Assembly: GCA_020632715.1 (NCBI GenBank)
Contig: JACKFA010000012.1
Coordinates: 105,687-169,686, forward strand
DNA from: Deltaproteobacteria bacterium
GTDB lineage: Bacteria > Myxococcota_A > UBA9042 > PHBI01
Direction of reading: 5' to 3'
Length of the DNA stretch: 64,000 nucleotides
How positions within the stretch are numbered: position 1 is the first letter of the stretch; every line of letters starts with the position of its first letter. Below are positions 14,879 to 22,972 of this stretch, one piece after another. Below the pieces are notes generated by a model. That model made no database searches and was not told the origin of the DNA. It saw only the letters and a list, made by a program, of their open reading frames with translations. The position numbers and the translations under genes are program-made.

Positions 14879-17380
14879 CTACATCTTCGCGCGCACGATC
14901 TGCACGTCGGCGAGGTAGTAGCCGCTGTTGTCGCCGAACGTCCCGCGGAGGTCGTTGAACGCGAGCTGGAGCTTGCCGTCCTTGCTCGCCTGCCCCTGGT
15001 AGCTCGTGCCGACCATGAAGCCGCTCTTGTCGCTCCCGACCCGCCCGACGAGCGCGAACGCCGGCGCCGACGCCGACATGAAGTTGCTCTTCTGCGGGTG
15101 CTTGTAGCCCGCGTCGCCGGCCGGCGTGCGGTTCAGCTTGTTGCCGTGCTCCGTGGCCGAGCCCTTCGCGGCGATGAGGATCTTGTCGCCCTTCTGCACG
15201 TCCACCGAGGCGTCCACGTAGCCCTCGGCGCCGGCGCCCGGGTTCGCGTTCACGAGGACCGTGCGGCGCACGAGGCGCTGATCGTCCACGTTCGCGTCGA
15301 GCCCGCCCTTCGAGTGGGCGCCCGTGCCCTTGCCGAAGATGCCGCCCGCGACCTCGTAGTCCGTCACCTTCCCGGCGATGGCCCCCTCGCCCTGCGCGTT
15401 CGCGCCGGTCTTGCCGTTCTTCGCCTTGTTGTCGGCGTCGAAGGTCTGCCCGAGGAGCCCGTCCGGGTCGCCGCCGGCGCCGACGCCGCGCGCGCCGGTC
15501 TGCACGTCGCAGTCGACGTAGTTGATGCCGGAGCTCGTGCGCTGGAAGAACGTGATCTTGTAGCCCTCGCGCGTGTCGACGATGAGCTGGTCGCCCATGT
15601 AGAGGAGCGAGCCGCCGTCGGCGGTCGGGACCATCTTGCCCTTCGGCACGGCCTTGCCGTCGATGAGGGCGACGCCCGGGCGGAACTCGATCTGGTTCGA
15701 GCCCACGCCCTTCGCGGTCTTGCCCGTCAGCGTGGCGCCGCACTTGTCCATCACGGTGACGCCCTGCTTCGTGTACTGCTTGAAGAGCGCAGTCACGCGG
15801 ACCCCCGAGTCGGACAGGAGGTTGTAGACCCCGCCCGGCTTGCCCATGATGTCGTACTTGCCGCCGTCGCCGCCGACGAAGTGCGGGTCGCCCCAGACCT
15901 TGCCGGTCTCGTTCGCCGCGATGGTCGGCTCGATGTTGACCGTGTACTGCGCCTCGGCGTGGAGCCCCTGCGCGTCGGTCGCGTGCACGACGCCGACGCT
16001 CTGCACGCGCGCGTTCGTCTTCGGCGCGGTGAACTCGATGGCGTTCGTGCCCTGACCGGCGAGCGCCTCGAGCTTCGGCCCCTTCTGCTGCCGCCACTCG
16101 ACCCGCGGCCCGCCGAGCGCGCCCTGATCGGGGTCGACCACCTTCGCCTCGAGCCGCCCGCGCTCACCCGCCTGCAGCGACTTCGGCGCCGGCGCCGACA
16201 CGATCGGCGGCTTCGCCGGCGGGAGCACCGGCGGACGCGGCACCTTCGGCGGCTTCACCGGCTCGTTGTTGTGCGGCATCCCGCCGCCCGGCTGCGCGAG
16301 CTTCCCGAGCTCGTCCATCCAGTGGCGGATGTGCGCGAGGATGTGGTGCAGCTCGCCGCGATGCTTGTGGTGGTGGTGCCCGTGGTGCCCGTGGTGGTGG
16401 TGGTGGGCGTGCTTGTGGTGATGGTGCCCGTGCTTGTGGTGCTTGTGCTTGTGATGGTGGTGGTGGCGGTGCTTGTGGTGGTGGTGCTTGTGCTTGTGAT
16501 GATGCGGCGCCGCCTTCTTCTCCGGCACGGGGGCCTTCGGCGCCTCCGTCTCGGTCGAGGTCTCCGCCTTCGGGCTCGGCGTGGGCGCCGGATCGGCCTT
16601 CTTCGGCACGGGCGCGGGCGCGGGCGGGTCCTCCTCCTTCTTCGGGCCGGCCATCCCCTTCAGGAGCGCGAGGAGCATCGCCTCCATGTCGTCCTGACCC
16701 GGCTTCTTGACCTCACCGGGCTTCTGCGCGGCCTGCTGCTCGCCGTCGTCCTTCGTCGCGCCCGGCTTCTCCGCCTCGTTCGAGGTGGGCGCGGGCGCCG
16801 GCTTCTCGACGTTCTTCACCTTCATGGAGAAGGGCTTCGTGGTCGCGACGCCCTTCGGCGCGACGAAGCCGCGCTTCGTCACCGTGACCTCGCCCGTGAT
16901 GACGTCGTCCTTCTCGACCTCGGGGGCCTGGAAGCCGAAGTCCTGCTTGTACATCCCCGACGTGTTCAGCCACTTCGGGCCGCCGGTCTCCTTCCACTCG
17001 AACCATAGCTGGCTCGTCTGGCCGGGGGCGTCCGGGTCGACCGCGTCGACGTGGAGATTGCCGTTCTGGTTCTCGTCGACGGACTGCTCGTCCTTCATCG
17101 AGACCTTGACCGCGGACACCTTCTTGACGCGGCTCGAGGGCTGCTCGTAGCGCGTGACGGTGGTACCGGGGCCGCCGTCGTCTCCCCCCTTGTCGGCGGC
17201 CGCGGGCTTCTCCTGCGCGTTCGCGTTGGCCTCGGCGCCCGGGGCGAGCTTCTCCTGCCCCTGCTCGAAGCTCATGGAGCGCAGGTCGCTCGTCGGCTGC
17301 GCCTGCTCCTGAGCGGCTTCCTTCGCCTGGACCGGTGCGGCGGCAGACTCGTCCTGCCGCTCCTTGAGTTGGAGAATCAT
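14879..17380 (-). CDS. Large His-rich, VWD-like candidate effector
   Basis: 833 residues from the ATG at 17380. Residues 37-49 (SFEQGQEKLAPGA) match motifs in the endolysin-like and pre-toxin-like proteins of the window. A beta-rich domain at about 75-190 is followed by a Glu/Pro/Lys linker. At about 292-340 there is an extraordinary run of roughly 50 residues that is almost all His with Lys/Arg/Gly, probably metal-binding. PKD-like sequence (VEWRQQKGPKLEALAG) precedes VWGDPHFVGGDGGKYDIMG, the GDPHF signature of a von Willebrand factor D-like domain (about 490-680). The C-terminal 150 residues look like a beta-sandwich. No signal peptide is visible, so export by a dedicated machine is inferred. 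Confidence 0.7.
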   Translation of the reverse strand: MILQLKERQDESAAAPVQAKEAAQEQAQPTSDLRSMSFEQGQEKLAPGAEANANAQEKPAAADKGGDDGGPGTTVTRYEQPSSRVKKVSAVKVSMKDEQSVDENQNGNLHVDAVDPDAPGQTSQLWFEWKETGGPKWLNTSGMYKQDFGFQAPEVEKDDVITGEVTVTKRGFVAPKGVATTKPFSMKVKNVEKPAPAPTSNEAEKPGATKDDGEQQAAQKPGEVKKPGQDDMEAMLLALLKGMAGPKKEEDPPAPAPVPKKADPAPTPSPKAETSTETEAPKAPVPEKKAAPHHHKHKHHHHKHRHHHHHKHKHHKHGHHHHKHAHHHHHGHHGHHHHKHRGELHHILAHIRHWMDELGKLAQPGGGMPHNNEPVKPPKVPRPPVLPPAKPPIVSAPAPKSLQAGERGRLEAKVVDPDQGALGGPRVEWRQQKGPKLEALAGQGTNAIEFTAPKTNARVQSVGVVHATDAQGLHAEAQYTVNIEPTIAANETGKVWGDPHFVGGDGGKYDIMGKPGGVYNLLSDSGVRVTALFKQYTKQGVTVMDKCGATLTGKTAKGVGSNQIEFRPGVALIDGKAVPKGKMVPTADGGSLLYMGDQLIVDTREGYKITFFQRTSSGINYVDCDVQTGARGVGAGGDPDGLLGQTFDADNKAKNGKTGANAQGEGAIAGKVTDYEVAGGIFGKGTGAHSKGGLDANVDDQRLVRRTVLVNANPGAGAEGYVDASVDVQKGDKILIAAKGSATEHGNKLNRTPAGDAGYKHPQKSNFMSASAPAFALVGRVGSDKSGFMVGTSYQGQASKDGKLQLAFNDLRGTFGDNSGYYLADVQIVRAKM

Positions 17381-17632
17381 GGGGGACTCCAAATAGGGGG
17401 AGTGGGGGAGGACCGACCGCACCGCACCGCGAGCACGAGACCTGTACGCGGCCATTCATGGATAGCAAAGTCGCGCGGCGTTTCGCAAGTGACTTGGCGG
17501 GTCTCCGTAACGGGTGGCCCGCGACGGGGCTTTCACGTTTGGCGACGGCGCGGGCGCGTTTGTGACTGAACGACCAGTTTGATCTGTGGGGTGAATTGGC
17601 ACATCGGATAACGCACATTCTGAAGTGCCATA

Positions 17633-17652
17633 TCGAGACCGATCGGTCTCGA
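17633..17652. promoter_or_regulatory. 20-bp perfect palindrome in a 383-bp divergent region
   Basis: TCGAGACCGATCGGTCTCGA is a perfect 20-bp palindrome. It lies 253 bp upstream of the His-rich effector ATG (17380) and 112 bp upstream of the GTG at 17764. The surrounding 17381-17763 is less GC-rich than its neighbours and must hold two promoters; I see no other strong motif in it. Confidence 0.45.
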
Positions 17653-17763
17653 CGTCGCGTCTCGCCCCACGTCGCTGGTCCGACCGCGGACGGCAGGAAA
17701 ATTGCCGACCTCCGGGCCCGGCCTATACTCCGCGCGGACCACCACTCTCGAGCGGGCACGCGC

Positions 17764-19056
17764 GTGGACAGCTTCGAACGACCCCCGGACCTCGCGATCC
17801 AGCTCGCCCTCGAGCCGCTGCAGAGCCTCGTGAGCCACGGGCTCGGCTCGGTCGAGCGCGAGCTCAAGGCGCTCCGCCGCGAGGCGAACAACGTGCAGGC
17901 CGTGAAGGCGGAGCTCACGCAGGCGCTGTCGGAGCTCGCGCAGGTCCACGCCCTGCTCACGCAGCGCGTCACGCGGCTCGAGGGGACGGTGCAGGGGATC
18001 ACGGCGGCGGCCGCGGTGAAGCCCGCGCGCGAGACCACCGCCCCCGCGCTCGCGCCGCACCGCGAGCCGACGCCCGTCTCGAAGGGCCCGTGGATCGTCG
18101 CCGCCGTCGCCGCCGTCGTCACGGCGGGCGTGCTCGGCTACGCCCTCCCCCGCCCGGGGAGCGGCAGCGTGCGCTACGTCGCCGTCCCGACGGCCACCGA
18201 CGGCGCGACCGCGGCGCCGTCGGAGGTCCCGCCGCCCGCCGCCGTCGTCGTGGCGCCCGCGGGCGGGCTCCGACCGAGCGAGGCGCGGGACGAGGCGGCC
18301 GCCGGGCAGCCGCCGATCGCCGCCGCGGAGGCGGCGCCCGCGCCGACCTCGCTCCCGCCGACGTCATCGGCTACCCGGCGGCCGCGATCCTGCCGCCAGC
18401 CCACGTCGCCGCGCCCGTGGCCGCCGCGCCCGTGGCCGCCGCGCCCGTGGCCGCCGTGCGGACGACCGCGAGCGCCTCGACCACCGCGGCCGAGGTCGCC
18501 GCGGCCGCCCCCAGCGCCGGCCGAGGCCACCGCGCCCACGAGCGCGACCGCCGAACCGCCGCCGATCGCGCCGGCGCAAGCAGCCGCGGCGGCCGCGAAC
18601 GCGTGCGGCCCGAACCTGCCCTGCGATCTCGAGCAGGACCCGCGGATCTGGACGCGCGTGAGCGCGCCGCTCCCGTCGGCCCCGCCGGCGCCTGCACCCT
18701 CGGCCGCCGAGGTCGCCGCGCAGAACCGCGCGGGCTGGCTCGACGCGAGCCTCGTCACGGGCCTCTCGCCGACGGACTACTGCCGCGCGGACATCGAGGC
18801 CCTCCCGGGCGACGAGTTCCGCCTCCGCGACTACGGCGACTGCAGCCTCGACTGCCGCGTCGCCTTCGGGGCGAGCGGCGATCCCGAGAGCCTCGAGCGC
18901 TGTGCGGGCCTGGGTGTTCGGCAGGTCGGCCTCGACTGCGCGGACGCGAAGCGCGGCTCCGCCTGGTTCCGCATCTGCCGCAGCGCCTACCTGAGCGTCG
19001 ACGGCGAGGCGATCCAGATCCGCGTCTCGAAGAAGCTCGCCAGGGCCATCGACTGA
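17764..19056 (+). CDS. Single-pass membrane protein with Cys-rich C-terminal domain; internal compensated frameshift
   Basis: About 430 residues from the GTG at 17764. An N-terminal helical region with heptad-like spacing (SVERELKALRREANNVQAVK) precedes one membrane segment, GPWIVAAVAAVVTAGVLGYA, at about residues 109-130. Then come an Ala/Pro-rich linker and a C-terminal domain with many Cys (ACGPNLPCDLEQDP, DYGDCSLDCRVAF). Between about 18358 and 18510 the neighbouring frame gives normal protein (DVIGYPAAAILPPAHVAAPV) while this frame gives RPWPPRPWPP. One base missing near 18358-18363 and one extra in the C run 18508-18512 would explain it. Function unknown. Confidence 0.6.
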   Translation: MDSFERPPDLAIQLALEPLQSLVSHGLGSVERELKALRREANNVQAVKAELTQALSELAQVHALLTQRVTRLEGTVQGITAAAAVKPARETTAPALAPHREPTPVSKGPWIVAAVAAVVTAGVLGYALPRPGSGSVRYVAVPTATDGATAAPSEVPPPAAVVVAPAGGLRPSEARDEAAAGQPPIAAAEAAPAPTSLPPTSSATRRPRSCRQPTSPRPWPPRPWPPRPWPPCGRPRAPRPPRPRSPRPPPAPAEATAPTSATAEPPPIAPAQAAAAAANACGPNLPCDLEQDPRIWTRVSAPLPSAPPAPAPSAAEVAAQNRAGWLDASLVTGLSPTDYCRADIEALPGDEFRLRDYGDCSLDCRVAFGASGDPESLERCAGLGVRQVGLDCADAKRGSAWFRICRSAYLSVDGEAIQIRVSKKLARAID

Positions 19057-19112
19057 CGCCGAGGCCCGGGCTCACGCGCGCGCCCCGGCCCCGACCACCC
19101 ATGAACACCTTC

Positions 19113-20129
19113 TCAGGCCGCGACGTGCAGCGCGGCGACGCGCGCGCCGAGCACGGTGTCCGCGTAGCCGACGGTCACGGGCTCGTCTGCGGCCGCCGCC
19201 CCCGCCACGACCATGAGCGGCAGGAGGTGCTCCTCGCGCGGGTGCGCCGCCCGCGCCCCTGGCGCCTGGCTCCACGCCCGGAGCCGCGCCTCGCGCTCGC
19301 TCGCGGCGAGCCCGGCCGTGGCGCGGAGCCAGTTGTCGAACTCGACGCCCATGGGCCCGTCGTCGGCGACGCCCATCATCTTCGCGCGGAAGGCGCCCAT
19401 GTTGTGGAAGCTCATCCCGCTCCCGACGATGAAGACGCCCTCGTCGCGGAGCGGCGCGAGCGCGCGCCCCATGGCGAGGTGGGTCGCCGGGTCGAGGCCT
19501 CGCACGAGCGAGAGCTGCGTCGTCGGCACGTCGGCCTCGGGCCACGCGAGCTTCAGCGGCACGAAGGTGCCGTGGTCGAAGCCGCGCGCGGGATCGGCCG
19601 CGGTCTCGAAGCCGGCGGCGCCGAGGAGCTCGCGGACCCGCCCGGCGAGCGCGGGCGCGCCGGGCGCCGGCCAGGTGATGCGGTACGACTCCGGCGGGAA
19701 GCCGTAGTAGTCGTAGAGCATCGGCGGGCGCTCGGCGGTCATGACCGTCGGCACGGCCTCCTCCCAGTGGGCGGACACCATGAGGATCGCGCGCGGCGGC
19801 GTCGGCGGGAGGGACGCGATGCCGCGGAGGTAGGCCGCGAGGCGCTCGAGCTCGCCCGGATCGCCCATGTCGAGCTTCACGAAGGGCCACGGGCCGCCGC
19901 CGTGCGGCAGGTAGACCGCGGGCATCCGCGCCGGCCGGGCCGGCGTCTCCGTCGTCGTCATACGCACCTCCGTCTCCTTCGTGGTCTCGCCGCCGGGCGC
20001 GGACGCGGCGGCGTTCGGCCGCGAGCAAGCGCCGAGCGCGAGCGCGGCGGCCGTGGCCCCGGCGGTCACGAGCGCCTCGCGCCGCGACACCGGCGCGCCG
20101 CCCTCGAACCTGTCATCCCGTGACGTCAT
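19113..20129 (-). CDS. Class III extradiol dioxygenase (LigB/DODA-like), TAT-exported
   Basis: 338 residues. VSRREALVTAGATAAALALG followed by AC is a twin-arginine signal with a lipobox, so the enzyme should be lipidated or periplasmic. The catalytic part starts at about residue 68, with VYLPHGGGPWP, MVSAHWEEAVPTV, GFDHGTFVPLKLAWPE, GSGMSFHNMGAF and HPREEHLLPLMVVAG. These are the metal- and substrate-binding His motifs of 4,5-DOPA-type extradiol dioxygenases (YgiD/DODA). Cytosolic relatives start near the internal MTTTETPARPARM, so export is unusual. Converges on the gene at 17764. Confidence 0.88.
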   Translation of the reverse strand: MTSRDDRFEGGAPVSRREALVTAGATAAALALGACSRPNAAASAPGGETTKETEVRMTTTETPARPARMPAVYLPHGGGPWPFVKLDMGDPGELERLAAYLRGIASLPPTPPRAILMVSAHWEEAVPTVMTAERPPMLYDYYGFPPESYRITWPAPGAPALAGRVRELLGAAGFETAADPARGFDHGTFVPLKLAWPEADVPTTQLSLVRGLDPATHLAMGRALAPLRDEGVFIVGSGMSFHNMGAFRAKMMGVADDGPMGVEFDNWLRATAGLAASEREARLRAWSQAPGARAAHPREEHLLPLMVVAGAAAADEPVTVGYADTVLGARVAALHVAA

Positions 20130-20177
20130 CGCGTCGCCTCCCAGCGCCTCTCCGCCGACGCGGCGGCGCAGCTCGAA

Positions 20178-20534
20178 TCAGTGCCCCGTGCCGTAGTAGA
20201 AGCGCTCCTTCACGACCTTGCCGTCCTTCCAGGTGCGCACGGCGACCTGGTTCATCTGGACGCGCCCGGCGCCCTTGAAGGTGAGGTCCCAGGACCACTG
20301 GGAGAAGGCGGTGTCGCCGCTGACCGCGCTCGCCTGGAGCTCGGCGCCGTGGAACGCCTCCACGGATCCGAAGAACTGCTCCTCGCGCTTTCGGTTCGCG
20401 TCCTTCCCGACGCACGGCTCGTCGTCGTTCTCCTGCATCACCACGCCGTCGGCGTAGAACTCCTCGAAGGCCGCCATGGCCTGGCCGGAGAGGATCATCT
20501 CGTTGACCTTCGCGTCGTGCTGGTTCGTGCTCAT
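20178..20534 (-). CDS. SnoaL/NTF2-like protein
   Basis: 118 residues from the ATG at 20534. NEMILSGQAMAAFEEFYADG, VVMQENDDEPCVGKDANRKR, SVEAFHGAELQASAVSGDTA and the C-terminal WKDGKVVKERFYYGTGH are the cone-shaped NTF2-like fold of SnoaL_2 proteins. These range from small isomerases to catalytically inert ligand-binding proteins. It lies 48 bp upstream of the dioxygenase on the same strand, so both may be co-transcribed. The substrate cannot be inferred. Confidence 0.8.
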   Translation of the reverse strand: MSTNQHDAKVNEMILSGQAMAAFEEFYADGVVMQENDDEPCVGKDANRKREEQFFGSVEAFHGAELQASAVSGDTAFSQWSWDLTFKGAGRVQMNQVAVRTWKDGKVVKERFYYGTGH

Positions 20535-20736
20535 CGTGGCGTTCTCCCGTCGTCGTCCGGAGTCTCGGGCGGCGTCCCTCCGCCGCGTGAGGACGACCAT
20601 GCGCACTCCCATCGTCCACGTACAGGGCCAGGGCGGCACGTGACAGTTTCCCAGGGAGGACAATCCCGGCGCCGCGGCGCGCGTTGGCGACCGGAGCGCG
20701 CCTGCGGGGCGGCGTCAACGCCCCTTACACGCGTGA

Positions 20737-20753
20737 CGTAAAGAGAACTTACG
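20737..20753. promoter_or_regulatory. CGTAA-N7-TTACG inverted repeat, candidate enhancer
   Basis: CGTAAAGAGAACTTACG lies 74-90 bp upstream of the -24 element at 20827, a usual position for a sigma-54 activator site. Confidence 0.4.
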
Positions 20754-20826
20754 ACACACCAGAAAGATGCAAATCCGCCTTACACTGGTCGAGTTTCAAG
20801 GCGTTGATTTCACTGGACGAATTCCG

Positions 20827-20842
20827 TGGCACGAGGCTTGCC
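20827..20842 (+). promoter_or_regulatory. Sigma-54-type (-24/-12) promoter of the YD-repeat lipoprotein
   Basis: TGGCACGAGGCTTGCC carries the full TGGCACG-N4-TTGC consensus. Transcription would start near 20853, leaving a leader of about 34 nt before the ATG at 20887. Confidence 0.7.
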
Positions 20843-20886
20843 CTGAGAGGCTGGGTCCGGTCAGATGGACCACCGGCGGAGGACCC

Positions 20887-22917
20887 ATGCGCTCGATCCG
20901 AACGAAGAACAGCCCCACCCGCGCCGCGTCGCTCGCGATCGGCGTCGCGCTCGCCCTGACGCTCGGCGGCTGCCTCGCCGATCAGGACGCCGGCGGGCGC
21001 GCTCCGGAGACCCCGAGCACGCCGGAGACGCCCGACACCCCCGACACACCGGACACGCCCGACACCCCGGACACGCCGGATACGCCGGACACCCCCGACA
21101 CGCCGGATACGCCGGACACCCCCGACACCCCCGACACGCCGGCGCAGCCGCTCGCCTGGTGCCAGCCCCACGCCGTGTCGGCGACGCCGAGCGTGAACCT
21201 GCCGGAGATCCCCGCCGAGGTCCTCGCCCCCGAGTGCCCCCTCCGCCAGGTCGCGCTCACCTCGACCTCCGGCTCGTGGTCCCGCCGCACCTCCTACACC
21301 CGCGACGGCGAGTCCGTCTGGGTCGTGCTGCCGGCCGGCGGCTACGCGAACCTGCTCCGCGTCGACCTCGAGGGCGGCGCGCGCGTCGCGGCCGAGTACG
21401 GCACGCAGTCCTTCCTCGGGGGGCTCCGCTTCGACTTCCGCGAGCCGCGCGACCGCATGCGCTGGGACACCGCCGGTCACCTGCTCGAGGTCGCGCGGAT
21501 CGAGGGCGACGCCGTCGACGTCGTCCTCACGCAGACCTGGGACGGCGACCGCCTCGTCGCCCGGCAGGAGGCGCGAAACGTCTGGATCGGTGGCGAGACG
21601 GTCCGGAAGAACGTCGCGACGACCTGGTCCTACGACGCCTCCGGCCGCCTCACCGGCGCCGCCGTGACCGGCTACGGCGCCCCCTTCACGACGAGCATCG
21701 CCCGCGACGACGCAGGGCGCGTCGTATCCGTCGAGCGCCGCCGCGCCGACGTCGTCGTGGAGCGCCTCACCTGGACCTTCGACGCCCAGAACCGCGTCGC
21801 CGCGCGCACCGTCCTCTACGACCGCGCCGCCGAGTCCGAGGACGGCTTCTCGCCCTCGTCCCTCGACGACCTCGGCGCGACCGCGAGCACGACCGACTGG
21901 CTCGAGAACCCCTGGCCCTTCTCGCTGCCGGTCGCCGACGACGCCGACGGCTGCCTCGTCCTCCCGCACGCCGTCTCCCACGGCTACCCGGCCGGCGAGC
22001 ACGAGTTCGACCTCGGCATGCCGCGGGACGAGCGCCCGAACGGCATCGGCTTCGCCTACGGCGCCGACACCTACGGCTGGAACTACGGCGACCTCTCCTG
22101 GTACTCGCACGTCGGCGCCGCCGGCTTCGAGCCCGACTGGGGCTACGGCACGCGCTACGAGGCGACGCTCACCTACAACGCCGCGGGGCGCCTCGTGCAC
22201 GAGCACGCGACGAGCGGCGGCGGCGCCGAGCGCACGAGCGACCGCACGCGCGCCTACGACGACGCCGGGCACCTCGTCGCCGACCGCGTCGAGCTCGAGG
22301 TGACCTACCCGGCGTCGGGCGACGTGCCCGAGACGACCGTGGTCGTCGGGCGCGACATGACCTTCGCGTGGGAGGGCGGGCACCTCGTGACGCGCGAGCT
22401 CCTCGACGACGACCACGGCCTCCTCGAGCGCCAGACCTGGACGTACGACGCGGCCGGGCGCTGGGCGTCGCACGAGGTCGGGGCGCCCTCGCCCATCACG
22501 CGCATCTACGGCTGGGCCGCGCCGGCGGTCGCGTGCGGCGAGCACGGGGTCGTCTGCGGTGAGCCCGTCCCCGAGCGGCGCTACGAGCAGGACGTGGACG
22601 CCGCCGGCCGCCAGACCGCGCTCCGCGTGTTCTGGCTCGGCCAGGCGCAGGGCGGGGAGCCGCAGGTCGACGAGCGGCGCTTCGTCTACGACGACGCGGG
22701 GCGGCTCGTCGAGGAGCGCCAGGGCGGGAGCGTGCAGCGCTACGCCTACGACGCCGACGGGAACCTGATCCTCGAGAGCTACGACTACACGGACGACGGC
22801 ACCCCGGACTACCGCACCGAGACCGACTGGGACGCGCTCGGCCGCTGGACGGAGAAGCGCTCGTACAACGCCGAGGCGCTCGTCCAGACCGAGCGGCGCA
22901 CGTTCACCTGCGAGTGA
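20887..22917 (+). CDS. YD-repeat lipoprotein with Pro-Asp-Thr tether
   Basis: 676 residues from the ATG at 20887. The signal ends in a lipobox (ALALTLGGC). A long (PDT)n tether holds the protein off the membrane. The body is a series of RHS/YD-like repeats: YDASGRLTGAAVTG, YNAAGRLVHEH, YDDAGHLVADRV, YDAAGRWASHEV, VDAAGRQTALRV, YDDAGRLVEERQGG, YDADGNLILES, DALGRWTEKRSY. These probably form a beta-rich spiral or shell. No RHS core-cleavage motif or C-terminal toxin is present, so a surface structural or carbohydrate-binding role is more likely than a polymorphic toxin. It has its own sigma-54-type promoter. Confidence 0.88.
   Translation: MRSIRTKNSPTRAASLAIGVALALTLGGCLADQDAGGRAPETPSTPETPDTPDTPDTPDTPDTPDTPDTPDTPDTPDTPDTPDTPAQPLAWCQPHAVSATPSVNLPEIPAEVLAPECPLRQVALTSTSGSWSRRTSYTRDGESVWVVLPAGGYANLLRVDLEGGARVAAEYGTQSFLGGLRFDFREPRDRMRWDTAGHLLEVARIEGDAVDVVLTQTWDGDRLVARQEARNVWIGGETVRKNVATTWSYDASGRLTGAAVTGYGAPFTTSIARDDAGRVVSVERRRADVVVERLTWTFDAQNRVAARTVLYDRAAESEDGFSPSSLDDLGATASTTDWLENPWPFSLPVADDADGCLVLPHAVSHGYPAGEHEFDLGMPRDERPNGIGFAYGADTYGWNYGDLSWYSHVGAAGFEPDWGYGTRYEATLTYNAAGRLVHEHATSGGGAERTSDRTRAYDDAGHLVADRVELEVTYPASGDVPETTVVVGRDMTFAWEGGHLVTRELLDDDHGLLERQTWTYDAAGRWASHEVGAPSPITRIYGWAAPAVACGEHGVVCGEPVPERRYEQDVDAAGRQTALRVFWLGQAQGGEPQVDERRFVYDDAGRLVEERQGGSVQRYAYDADGNLILESYDYTDDGTPDYRTETDWDALGRWTEKRSYNAEALVQTERRTFTCE
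21030..21141 (+). repeat. 9-bp coding tandem repeat (Pro-Asp-Thr)
   Basis: About a dozen copies of a 9-bp unit of the form CC(C/G)GACAC(G/C/A) encode the PDT tether of the lipoprotein. The slippage-prone array could vary tether length between strains. Confidence 0.9.
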
Positions 22918-22935
22918 CGGTGAGATGAGCGAGCC

Positions 22936-22956
22936 GGGCGGCCCTGGTGGCCGCCC
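22936..22956. terminator. Solitary hairpin of the array type between convergent genes
   Basis: GGGCGGCC-CTGGT-GGCCGCCC forms a perfect 8-bp stem with a 5-nt loop, followed by AAAG. Stem and loop length equal those of the tandem array at 8725-10697. It lies between the stops at 22917 and 22973, so it probably ends transcription from both sides. Confidence 0.7.
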
Positions 22957-22972
22957 AAAGGCGCGGCGGCGG

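Noticed and set aside
17381..17763. sRNA gene in the AT-richer divergent region
   Set aside because: No paired promoter and terminator with a stable hairpin could be found; the palindrome at 17633 is better explained as an operator.
20887..22917. RHS polymorphic toxin
   Set aside because: YD repeats are present, but there is no RHS core DPxGxx motif with a C-terminal toxin module, and no immunity gene follows.
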